Origin: an uncultured Chlorobiota bacterium
Lineage (GTDB): Bacteria; Bacteroidota; Bacteroidia; Bacteroidales; JAADGE01
Assembly: GCA_947311265.1 (NCBI GenBank)
Contig: CAMZKQ010000061.1
Location: forward strand, 1 to 11,452
Direction of reading: 5' to 3'
DNA length: 11,452 nucleotides
Shown: one piece after another, positions 1-5,848 of the stretch
Layout: every line of letters begins with the position of its first letter
How positions within the stretch are numbered: the stretch's first letter is position 1
Made by a program: the position numbers and the translations under genes
The notes under the pieces: generated by a model
Told to the model about the DNA's origin: nothing
What the model saw: only the letters and a program-made list of their open reading frames with translations
Databases searched by the model: none

Positions 1-67
1 GTTACAACACTCGTAGGGCGGCTAATTACTCTTTTTTTTTAGTTTTAATATTTTATATTGCACAATA

Positions 68-99
68 TTTTGTTAAATTATTAAACTTAATTAAATTTG
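68..99 (+). promoter_or_regulatory. Bacteroidota-type promoter for the enoyl-CoA hydratase/folP unit
   Basis: TTTTG at 68-72 is followed, after exactly 19 bases, by TAAATTTG at 92-99. This matches the Bacteroidota housekeeping sigma consensus (TTG about 19 bases upstream of TAnnTTTG). Transcription would start near 105, giving a leader of roughly 23 bases before the ATG at 128. It is the best promoter match in the window. No promoter is evident in the 6-base gap before folP, so it probably serves both genes. The match is by eye. Confidence 0.6.
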
Positions 100-127
100 A
101 ATTTTACAAAAACATAAAAATAAAATT

Positions 128-906
128 ATGGAATACAAAAATATCCTTACCGAAAAAAAAATAACACCTTATATATTACACTCCATAGACCAAAGCAGCT
201 AAACGCCCTAAATACAACTGTTTTTGCAGAGTTGGAAGATATTATTACCAATGCCCAAAACGATGCCGAAGTAAAAGGGATAATAATTACTGGGGCTGGC
301 GAAAAAGCATTTGCTGCTGGTGCAGATATTAAAGAATTTGCAGATTTTAACTTGGCAGAAGCCAAGCAACTCGCCGCCAATGGGCAACGTATTTTTAGCT
401 TAATAGAAGAAGGCAAAAAACCCACAATTGCAGCAATAAATGGCTTTGCATTAGGTGGCGGATTAGAACTTGCAATGGCTTGCCACCTTAGAGTAGCCTC
501 GGATAATGCCCGCTTTGGGCAACCCGAAATTACACTTGGTGTTACACCGGGATATGCTGGTACACAGCGACTTACACAACTTATAGGGAAATCAAAATCG
601 GTAGAATTACTACTCACAGGGGGCATGATAAAAGCCGATGAAGCAGTTCGCTTAGGACTAGTCAATTATGTTGTTTCGCAAGCGGAATTGATGCCAACTG
701 CCGAACAACTGATGGCTAAAATTACACGCCAATCGCCTATGGCTGCGGCAGCAGTTATTGCCTGCGTAAATGCTTACTACACCGATGGCGAAAATGGTTT
801 TGAAACTGAAATTGAAGAGTTCGGTAAGTGTTTTGTTACCGAAGATTTTAAAGAGGGAACTGCTGCTTTTCTTGAAAAAAGGAAGCCCAATTTCCCAGGA
901 AAATAA
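128..906 (+). CDS. Enoyl-CoA hydratase/isomerase (crotonase family), frameshifted near the 5' end
   Basis: A crotonase-fold enzyme that hydrates trans-2-enoyl-CoA thioesters in fatty-acid or amino-acid degradation, expected in the cytoplasm. Numbered on the repaired protein of 259 residues, the family's usual length, the oxyanion-hole segment AFAAGADI and the GFALGGGLELAM segment are present. The two catalytic glutamates of true hydratases are at about E114 (GGLELAM) and E134 (FGQPEITLG). The ATG at 128 starts MEYKNILTEKK, but the A9 run at 153-161 puts it one frame away from the rest, and the ATG frame stops at about codon 25. The other frame continues as NNTLYITLHRPKQLNALN, a normal crotonase N-terminus, so one A is missing relative to an intact gene. 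From 160 to 906 the frame is open. A TTG at 232 is the first common start in that frame but would remove the first beta strands. Sequencing error, slippage or a real mutation are all possible. folP follows 6 bases later. The exact substrate cannot be told. Confidence 0.85.
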
Positions 907-912
907 AAAAAC

Positions 913-1776
913 ATGCACTCCACAATTAATTGCCGAGGTCAATTATTAAGTATTAAAGTCCCCCTTGTTATGGGGATTTTAAATATAACTCCAGATTCGT
1001 TTTTCGATGGCGGAAAGCACAATACTATAAATTCTGCTATTTTGCAGAGCAAAAAAATGCTGACTCAAGGGGCGGATATTATTGATATTGGGGCATATTC
1101 TTCTCGCCCGGGAGCAGGGTATATTACTGAATCTGAGGAAATTAAACGGCTAATCCCAGTTATTGAGGCTATACTTATTGCTTTGCCAAAGGCAATTATT
1201 TCGGTAGATACTTTCCGTGCAAAAGTAGCCGAAATGGCGATAAAATCTGGAGCTGCAATAATTAATGATATTTCTGCTGGCGAAGACGATGCTAAAATGA
1301 TGGCCACTGTTGCTCGCCTTGCTGTTCCCTATATTATGATGCACAAAAAAGGCAGTCCGCAACTGATGCAGGAAAATCCTGAATACAGTGATATTGTTAA
1401 AGAAATAATGCTTTTTTTTGCAAAAAAAACAGAGCAAGCCAAACGCTTAGGGATTAATGATGTGCTTATAGACCCCGGTTTTGGCTTCGGGAAAACATTG
1501 CAACATAATTATGAGTTGCTAAATTCGCTTGAAAAATTTAAGATATTCGAGCTGCCAATTATGGTAGGGTTATCTCGTAAATCTATGATTTATAATGTTT
1601 TAAAAAGTGGTCCGCAAGACGCATTGGCAGGTACAATTGCACTAAATACTGTGGCTTTGCAAAAGGGAGCGTCTATCTTGCGAGTGCACGATGTAAAAGA
1701 GGCAGTAGATACGGTAAAGTTGGTGGGTAAAATTGAGCAGCACGATAGTTGGGATATTATTGATAAATATTCTTAA
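913..1776 (+). CDS. folP: Dihydropteroate synthase
   Basis: Condenses 6-hydroxymethyl-7,8-dihydropterin diphosphate with p-aminobenzoate to give dihydropteroate in folate synthesis; cytoplasmic TIM barrel. The 287 residues carry all the family's landmarks in order: VMGILNITPDSFFDGG (20-34, pterin/pABA loop 1), DIGAYSSRPGA (58-68, loop 2), SVDTFR (97-102), INDISAG (117-123), LIDPGFGFGKT (185-195), VGLSRKS (218-224, the lysine that contacts pterin) and RVHD (257-260, the phosphate-binding Arg/His). Loop 2 reads YSSRPG where E. coli has ESTRPG; YSSRPG is the common Bacteroidota form and does not by itself indicate sulfonamide resistance. The ATG at 913 lies 6 bases after the enoyl-CoA hydratase stop, so the two genes are probably cotranscribed. 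Only 28 bases separate the folP stop from the stop of the convergent downstream gene. The common Bacteroidota neighbour cdaA (diadenylate cyclase) is not next to it here. Confidence 0.95.
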   Translation: MHSTINCRGQLLSIKVPLVMGILNITPDSFFDGGKHNTINSAILQSKKMLTQGADIIDIGAYSSRPGAGYITESEEIKRLIPVIEAILIALPKAIISVDTFRAKVAEMAIKSGAAIINDISAGEDDAKMMATVARLAVPYIMMHKKGSPQLMQENPEYSDIVKEIMLFFAKKTEQAKRLGINDVLIDPGFGFGKTLQHNYELLNSLEKFKIFELPIMVGLSRKSMIYNVLKSGPQDALAGTIALNTVALQKGASILRVHDVKEAVDTVKLVGKIEQHDSWDIIDKYS

Positions 1777-1804
1777 TGCCCTTTAAAAATTGGTGTGATA
1801 AGCA

Positions 1805-2752
1805 TTATATCCGAGTAAGAATAATTTTTTGTTCTCCCTGAATAATTGTAACTTGTTGGCAGTTGCGAAGGTGGGTAATTTTAAAGCCTTGGCTTAGCCG
1901 AAAGTTATTTTTGGTTTTAGCTTGAAATAATCCGCTACACTCCAAATCGCCTTTAGGCGAAAATCGAGTTATTTTAATGGCCGTTTTTTCTTGCTGTAAG
2001 CAGAACCACGAGCCACTGCCTTCTCCACTTAGCCATTGTACTGTTTTTGGTAAAAAACTGGGGCAAGTAGGGGGCTGCAAGGTTGATTTTAGTTTCTGCT
2101 TTGCTTGTTTTTTTGGCGTGAATATTTTGTGATTCTCTGGCTTTTGTTTTATTGCTTGTTTGGGCAATGCCTTTACATTGGAACTGGGGGAGGGGGTAAA
2201 TGGAACAAAATATTTTAACTTAAATCGCTCTTCTTTTAAAGATAAACCTGCAAGGATAACTGAGGATACAAAGCGAGAACAATTTGTGCCATTTTTTACA
2301 AATGGACCATAAACAATAGGGCTGTTACTTTGCATCTCTATTGCTTTTGTGTATGCTTTTATAAAGTCAATTTCTACGTAAGATGAGTATAAATCACCAT
2401 CGCCATGGAATACGCTGGAACTTTGTAGTTCTGTAAGTAATTCGTCGTAGTTCAGTAATTTTTTGTTTTCAATTTTAGGGATTGTTTTTAGTTGCAACTC
2501 GTTGTCTGTTAGTTTGTTACGTACTCTTCCGTGGCCTTTTGGGGCATGGTAGCGTCCGAAGTCAAAGTAATGGCATTCTGTACCTCCATTTTTTATTAAA
2601 ACTAAAGCGGAGTGGCCTACTTTGTAGTAATTATTTTTGCTTATTTTAAGTACATTCATTAAGGGGTCGTACCATGCTCCTGCTTGTTTGCAGTAGGTGT
2701 CTGGCCATGCTAACGCAATGGCAATTCCCGAGTTTTGTGGTAGATTTGTCAT
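1805..2752 (-). CDS. DUF6695-like protein with possible papain-like (permuted NlpC/P60/LRAT-type) N-terminal domain
   Basis: 315 residues of unproven function, resembling the Bacteroidota family DUF6695 (recognition from memory, not searched). Visible parts: an N-terminal domain (about 1-182) opening with GIAIALAWPDTY; YKVGHSALVLI around H47; a His/Asp-rich stretch ECHYFDFGRYH (59-69); and KNGTNCSRFVSSVI around C158. Then comes a Lys/Pro/Gln-rich linker (about 185-235) and a short C-terminal region with strand-like alternation (about 236-315, W240, W249). A histidine in GHxAL before a cysteine in TNCSRF is the order in circularly permuted papain-like hydrolases such as the LRAT/YiiX types, so a cysteine amidase or acyltransferase is conceivable; this is inference. 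No signal peptide is seen. The ATG at 2752 is 15 bases after the stop of the peroxiredoxin-like gene, indicating cotranscription. Stop is TAA. Confidence 0.75.
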   Translation of the reverse strand: MTNLPQNSGIAIALAWPDTYCKQAGAWYDPLMNVLKISKNNYYKVGHSALVLIKNGGTECHYFDFGRYHAPKGHGRVRNKLTDNELQLKTIPKIENKKLLNYDELLTELQSSSVFHGDGDLYSSYVEIDFIKAYTKAIEMQSNSPIVYGPFVKNGTNCSRFVSSVILAGLSLKEERFKLKYFVPFTPSPSSNVKALPKQAIKQKPENHKIFTPKKQAKQKLKSTLQPPTCPSFLPKTVQWLSGEGSGSWFCLQQEKTAIKITRFSPKGDLECSGLFQAKTKNNFRLSQGFKITHLRNCQQVTIIQGEQKIILTRI

Positions 2753-2767
2753 TGTTTAAATAGAAAC

Positions 2768-3322
2768 TTAGTTATAGAGCCCTGCAAATTTAGCAACTTC
2801 TTCAATGTCAATATGGTCGCCTAAATCTTTGCCATAAGCGGCTTTTTGGATTATGAAATTTTCGTCGATTAAAAAGTCTGCTGGAATCAAGGTGTTTGAT
2901 GAGTCAGTATCTTTTTCGCCTGTTGATGGTAGTGTTTTTGCAAATTCAGAGACTTTTTTTATAGGTTTTACAAACACTGTTTTTAGCATTTTAAGTACCG
3001 AATTTTCTACACCATAGGTGTTGTAAATAACTTTTTTGGGGTCGCCTATTAGCTTCCAAGGGAGTAGCCCTTTATGTAAAACACTTGCTTTTAATTTTTC
3101 TGCGGAGCTTTCAAAAAGCAGAATTACCTCCATGCCAGACCCTTGCAACCGAACCATATTGCCCATTAGTTCATGTACTCGTGAGTTACAGTACGGACAG
3201 CTCACATTTCGGAAAAAAGTTAGAAATATCTTCTTACCTTTATAATCCGATAGCTTTACTGCTTTGCCAAAAATATCTACGGTAGTAAAGTCTATTGCTA
3301 AATCGCCTTGTTTTAGTCGCAT
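2768..3322 (-). CDS. Peroxiredoxin-like (AhpC/TSA, thioredoxin-fold) protein, cytoplasmic
   Basis: 184 residues with a thioredoxin fold of the AhpC/TSA type. The start LKQGDLAIDFTTVDIFGK is the typical peroxiredoxin N-terminal strand pair (GDxAxDFxxxDxxGK). KKIFLTFFRNVSCPYC places a CxxC at C42/C45 at the head of the active-site helix. The classical 2-Cys peroxiredoxin signature PxxxTxxC is not present, since Pro and Thr are replaced, so a thiol-disulfide or alkyl hydroperoxide reductase role is less certain than the fold. A C-terminal strand (ADFLIDENFIIQKAAYG) closes the fold. There is no signal peptide, so it should be cytoplasmic. It follows another thioredoxin-fold gene by 73 bases and precedes the DUF6695-like gene by 15 bases. 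The specific partner and substrate are unknown. Confidence 0.85.
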   Translation of the reverse strand: MRLKQGDLAIDFTTVDIFGKAVKLSDYKGKKIFLTFFRNVSCPYCNSRVHELMGNMVRLQGSGMEVILLFESSAEKLKASVLHKGLLPWKLIGDPKKVIYNTYGVENSVLKMLKTVFVKPIKKVSEFAKTLPSTGEKDTDSSNTLIPADFLIDENFIIQKAAYGKDLGDHIDIEEVAKFAGLYN

Positions 3323-3395
3323 TTTGTAGTGTAAATTTGTTGTTTTACTGTTAGACGTAAGGGGGGATAATTCCTTACAGAAATTACTGAACTAA

Positions 3396-4010
3396 TTATT
3401 CTAGTGCTTTTAAAATTTCTGCTGCTGTTGAGCGTTTTGAGTAGTCGGGGTCGAAATGTCGCCAAATAATTGTACCGTCTGTAGCAATTACATAAGTGGC
3501 TGGTACTGGGAGTTGCTGCGAGTCGTCTGATTGAGAGGATTTTAGCTTTGCCCCCATGCTATTATAAATTAGCCGATAAAAAAAAGAGGGGCGAAATGTG
3601 CTTTTGTAGGCATCAGAAATTTTAAAGCCTTCATCGTACAGGAGTGTAAACTCTGCTCCTGTTTTAGATTTCATTTCTTCTAGGTACTCTGGCTTTTGGG
3701 GTGAAACGGCAATAAGTGTTGCGCCTTTATCCATAATTAATTGGGCACTGTCTTGCAAGTTGCTCAGGTGGCGGTTGCAAATAGGGCACCATTCGCCTCG
3801 ATAAAAAACCATTACTACGGGGCCTTTTTTTAGGGCTTCATCGAGGCTGAAAAGTATTCCATTGGCTTGTTTGGCAGAGAATTTTGGTGCTAGTTGCCCT
3901 ACTGCTAGCCCTTTTAAATCTTTTGCTTTGGCGTATTTTTGTGCTTCTGAACTAATGGAACAGTTTAGTAAAATAGTAATTATAAGGAGTGCTTGTAATA
4001 TTTGTTTCAT
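3396..4010 (-). CDS. Exported peroxiredoxin/thioredoxin-like protein (AhpC/TSA family)
   Basis: 204 residues: a signal peptide (MKQILQALLIITILLNC, about residues 1-24, likely ending near SEAQ) followed by an AhpC/TSA thioredoxin-fold domain. VGQLAPKFSAKQANG is the N-terminal strand motif, and VVMVFYRGEWCPICNRHL carries the active-site CPIC at C75/C78. LPVPATYVI supplies the cis-proline loop and is followed by DGTIIWRHFD. Cys17 after LLN is a poor lipobox because Asn at -1 is unusual, so a Sec-cleaved periplasmic protein is favoured over a lipoprotein. The CxxC with Trp before it resembles thiol-disulfide exchange proteins more than H2O2-reducing 2-Cys peroxiredoxins. The ATG at 4010 lies 14 bases after a long inverted repeat, which leaves almost no room for a promoter between them. 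Downstream genes encode a cytoplasmic relative and a DUF6695-like protein on the same strand. Confidence 0.87.
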   Translation of the reverse strand: MKQILQALLIITILLNCSISSEAQKYAKAKDLKGLAVGQLAPKFSAKQANGILFSLDEALKKGPVVMVFYRGEWCPICNRHLSNLQDSAQLIMDKGATLIAVSPQKPEYLEEMKSKTGAEFTLLYDEGFKISDAYKSTFRPSFFYRLIYNSMGAKLKSSQSDDSQQLPVPATYVIATDGTIIWRHFDPDYSKRSTAAEILKALE

Positions 4011-4024
4011 TATTTTAGATTAAA

Positions 4025-4082
4025 AAGCTAAGGGAAATTTGAAGGAAAATGCAAGCATTAACCTCTAAATTTCCCTTAGCTT
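4025..4082 (-). repeat. 16-bp perfect inverted repeat; candidate terminator or regulatory hairpin
   Basis: AAGCTAAGGGAAATTT (4025-4040) is repeated as its exact reverse complement at 4067-4082 with a 26-base loop. The loop contains a smaller self-complementary part (AATG 4048-4051 / CATT 4056-4059), so the whole 58 bases could fold further. Read on the minus strand the stem ends in a run of five T (4026-4022), as in an intrinsic terminator of the siaB/siaC unit. The ATG of the next gene (4010) follows immediately, so it could instead act in that gene's leader. Confidence 0.6.
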
Positions 4083-4166
4083 GATTAAATAATTTATAGA
4101 TATAAATAAACTAATATACTTTTTTTGCCCTAAGGTACTGTGGTTTTGGTATATCTACTTTAATAC

Positions 4167-4189
4167 ATTAGAAGTTTTTTACTTCTAAT
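4167..4189. repeat. 9-bp inverted repeat with T5 loop downstream of siaC
   Basis: ATTAGAAGT (4167-4175) and ACTTCTAAT (4181-4189) pair perfectly around TTTTT. It lies in the 246-base non-coding stretch between siaC and the exported thioredoxin-like gene. No T-run follows on either strand, so a terminator role is weak; a 3'-end stabilising hairpin of the siaC transcript is possible. The rest of 4083-4256 is AT-rich and holds no gene I can support. Confidence 0.35.
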
Positions 4190-4256
4190 TATTTGCTCAA
4201 TCAAATAAAGGTATTGCTAATAAAGTAGAGCCTAATGGGCTAAAAAGCTTGCACTA

Positions 4257-4640
4257 CTACAACGGAATTAGATTAATTTCTAGTCCGGTATCAATCATGT
4301 AGTCTTCAATATCCTCTTCCATATCGGTATCGTTTACGTCGTAGTGCCAGTTTACGACTACCTCGCCACCATCGTCTTCGTAGTCTTTTAAAACGTTGAG
4401 TAAATCCAATATGGCACGTGAAGTACTGGTATTAAAGTAAGTGAGTTTGATAATAAAGGCCAATGGCTTTTTATCTCCTTCGGTGTATTCGCTAAGCCAA
4501 TCAAGCAAAGGGGCGTAAAATTCAACGGTGTCTTCTAGAAATGACTCGCCTGAAAGTTCGCATATTCCTGTTTTAGCGTTAAAGTTTACTGCTGGTGTAA
4601 AAAAGTTGTCGTGGGCACCTTCTATGATTAAATCTTCCAT
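4257..4640 (-). CDS. siaC: SiaC-family regulatory phosphoprotein (DUF1987)
   Basis: 127-residue acidic protein of the SiaC/DUF1987 family, close in length to P. aeruginosa SiaC. Typical features are the N-terminal FFTPAVNFNAKTGICELSGES strand pair (split here only for naming), YAPLLDWLSEY (42-52), KLTYFNTSTSRAILDLL (65-81) and VNWHYDVND (96-104). The NTST at 70-73 corresponds to the conserved threonine phosphorylated by SiaB in P. aeruginosa (T68 there), here most likely T71. In that organism unphosphorylated SiaC activates the diguanylate cyclase SiaD; no such partner is in this window. I start at the ATG at 4640; an in-frame TTG at 4652 would add only MQSL and is less likely. It is last in a minus-strand unit, 30 bases after the third siaB-like gene, and ends with tandem TAG stops. 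Cytoplasmic; output target unknown. Confidence 0.88.
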   Translation of the reverse strand: MEDLIIEGAHDNFFTPAVNFNAKTGICELSGESFLEDTVEFYAPLLDWLSEYTEGDKKPLAFIIKLTYFNTSTSRAILDLLNVLKDYEDDGGEVVVNWHYDVNDTDMEEDIEDYMIDTGLEINLIPL

Positions 4641-4665
4641 GAGAGATTGCAATTTTTATGTTGAG

Positions 4666-4684
4666 TTTATTTATTTATTTATTT
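4666..4684. repeat. Tetranucleotide repeat (TTTA)4 over the third siaB stop codon
   Basis: Four TTTA units (4666-4681) plus TTT lie over the last codons and stop of the third siaB-like gene and the spacer to siaC. On the minus strand it reads AAATAAATAAATAAATAAA. Any change in copy number would still meet a stop within a few codons, so its main effect would be on the last residues and on the spacing to siaC. Confidence 0.7.
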
Positions 4685-5219
4685 TTACTGCGATTGAAAA
4701 GTACGATGTGTCATCATCAATCGGCGATACTTCTATATCTAGTGGGTTGGCCGAGGTTAGGGCGACTTGGATTAGTCCAATATGTGCGTTTCCTCTTTCG
4801 CCAGGGTTTATTCTTCTTTGTTCTCTTTTGTATTTTCTTAAACTTTCTCTATCAAGTGTATTTATAAATTCGCATTTTTCTATAAGTTCTATAATGCTTT
4901 CATTTTTTACTGCATTTCCTGTAACAAAAGTAAAGCATTTTTCATATTCACTAATTACCATTGTGCCAAGCCCAAATTCTTTGGAGGCATAAATTTCTTT
5001 TTTTTCGGCAGAATAGTAGGCTATATTTTGTGCTAGTTCTATAAAAATTTTAAATAATTTTCGACTCGCATTTACTTCTACATTGCCCAAAATAACTTCT
5101 ATATAGTTACCAATCGAAGAGAGTATTCGCTCGTCAAAAGGGCCCTTATACGAAATTTTTATATTCTTATTGAATAGGTTTAATTGTTCGTATAAATTGG
5201 TATAGTTTTCGTTGTTCAT
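4671..5219 (-). CDS. SiaB-family protein kinase, third paralogue (DUF6272)
   Basis: 182-residue member of the SiaB/DUF6272 family, a GHKL/HATPase-like protein kinase that phosphorylates SiaC. Shared landmarks: ISYKGPFD (22-29); the N-box-like FIELAQNIAYYSAE with E61 and N65; a glycine motif FGLGTM (82-87) and FTFVTGN (96-102); LDRESLRKYKREQRR (122-136), a basic amphipathic segment; and GNAHIGLIQVALT (143-155) near the C-terminus. It matches the first paralogue most closely (FKIFIELAQNI, GLIQVALT, YYSAE). It lies directly upstream of siaC with a 30-base gap, which makes it the best positional candidate for the cognate SiaC kinase. No transmembrane segment is visible, so it should be cytoplasmic. 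The stop lies within a TTTA repeat. The family call rests on motif recognition; kinase activity is inferred. Confidence 0.83.
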   Translation of the reverse strand: MNNENYTNLYEQLNLFNKNIKISYKGPFDERILSSIGNYIEVILGNVEVNASRKLFKIFIELAQNIAYYSAEKKEIYASKEFGLGTMVISEYEKCFTFVTGNAVKNESIIELIEKCEFINTLDRESLRKYKREQRRINPGERGNAHIGLIQVALTSANPLDIEVSPIDDDTSYFSIAVKINK

Positions 5220-5263
5220 TGTTTCTGTTTTGTGTTGTTGTCTTAATTTGAATAAATGAAAAT

Positions 5264-5830
5264 TTATTCAATATCAATTTCAACAAAAAGGCTAAAAAAA
5301 TATTTTTTAGAGTCAATTTTTACAAAATTTGCAGCCAATGGTTTATTTGTAGTTAAAGAAGTCATAATCAATCCAATGTGTGCATTTCCGTTACTTCCTG
5401 GTATTAAGTTGCGTTGTTCTTTTTTGTATTCTCTTAAATCGGTTCTTTCAAGAGAGTTTATTATATTTATTTTGCGTTCTAAAATTGTAGCTGCCGTCTG
5501 GAATATTACATTGCCACTTACAAAGAAAAATTTATCTTCACTTTTCCCTATCAGCAAGCTTCCGGCACCAGTCCCTCTTTTTATAGATAGTTTACTTTTT
5601 TCTCCTGAATAAAAAGAGATATTTTGCAATAACTCTACTAATGTAAAAAATAATTTTCGCCCAGATTTAGGGTGATTATCAGTTAATTTTCTTATTCTTT
5701 GTCCATATAGTCTTATTAAGTCAGTATCAAAAGGTCCTGAATATGAGAGCATAACATCTCCTTCATCAATTTTATAAATTGTTGCAAGTTCGCTTAGGCT
5801 CGATGTTTTAGAAAAACTAGGGTACTTCAT
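5264..5830 (-). CDS. SiaB-family protein kinase, second (divergent) paralogue (DUF6272)
   Basis: 188 residues with the same architecture as its two neighbours: LSYSGPFD (28-35), LVELLQNISFYSGE with E66 and N70, GTGAGSLLIG (86-95), FFFVSGN (101-107), LERTDLREYKKEQRN (127-141) and GNAHIGLIMTSLT (148-160). It keeps all presumed nucleotide-binding positions but is the most different of the three: VELLQN replaces IELAQN, GAGSLL replaces GxGTMxI, and MTSLTTNKPL follows the GLI motif where the others have QVALT. It also has a longer N-terminal tail (about 25 residues before LSYSG, against about 17-20). It sits 18 bases after the first paralogue and 44 bases before the third, in one presumed transcript. 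It could be a kinase for another SiaC-like protein elsewhere, or a heteromeric partner; neither can be shown here. Confidence 0.8.
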   Translation of the reverse strand: MKYPSFSKTSSLSELATIYKIDEGDVMLSYSGPFDTDLIRLYGQRIRKLTDNHPKSGRKLFFTLVELLQNISFYSGEKSKLSIKRGTGAGSLLIGKSEDKFFFVSGNVIFQTAATILERKINIINSLERTDLREYKKEQRNLIPGSNGNAHIGLIMTSLTTNKPLAANFVKIDSKKYFFSLFVEIDIE

Positions 5831-5848
5831 TTAGGGTTAATACTATAA

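Noticed and set aside
1..67. 3' end of an upstream gene (frame open to a TAG at 40-42) or an RNA gene
   Set aside because: Thirteen codons with no recognisable motif, and no tRNA-like arm or CCA end; nothing can be supported.
147..665. Open frame on the minus strand opposite the enoyl-CoA hydratase (172 codons)
   Set aside because: It lies fully antisense to a strongly recognised crotonase gene, has no recognisable motif and no promoter of its own.
232..906. TTG at 232 as the true start of the enoyl-CoA hydratase
   Set aside because: The family N-terminus is encoded upstream across the A9 run and the promoter and ATG are positioned for 128, so the TTG is only where the intact frame first offers a common start.
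1774..1807. TAATGC/GCATTA inverted repeat between folP and the convergent DUF6695-like gene as a terminator
   Set aside because: Only 6 bp with a 22-base loop and no T-run; expected by chance in AT-rich DNA.
3357..3378. GTAAGG/CCTTAC hairpin between the two thioredoxin-fold genes
   Set aside because: A 6-bp stem with a 10-base loop and no following T-run on the transcribed strand; too weak to annotate.
4638..4652. TTG at 4652 as start of siaC
   Set aside because: An ATG four codons later (4640) starts MEDLIIEGAHDN, gives the usual family length and needs no rare start.
4528..4992. Plus-strand open frame of 154 codons over siaC and the third siaB gene
   Set aside because: Antisense to two motif-rich genes; its hydrophobic, Ser/Phe-rich translation is typical of the reverse of Lys/Glu-rich coding DNA.
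5256..5612. Plus-strand open frame of 118 codons over the second siaB gene
   Set aside because: Same reason: antisense shadow with a low-complexity translation and no start signal.
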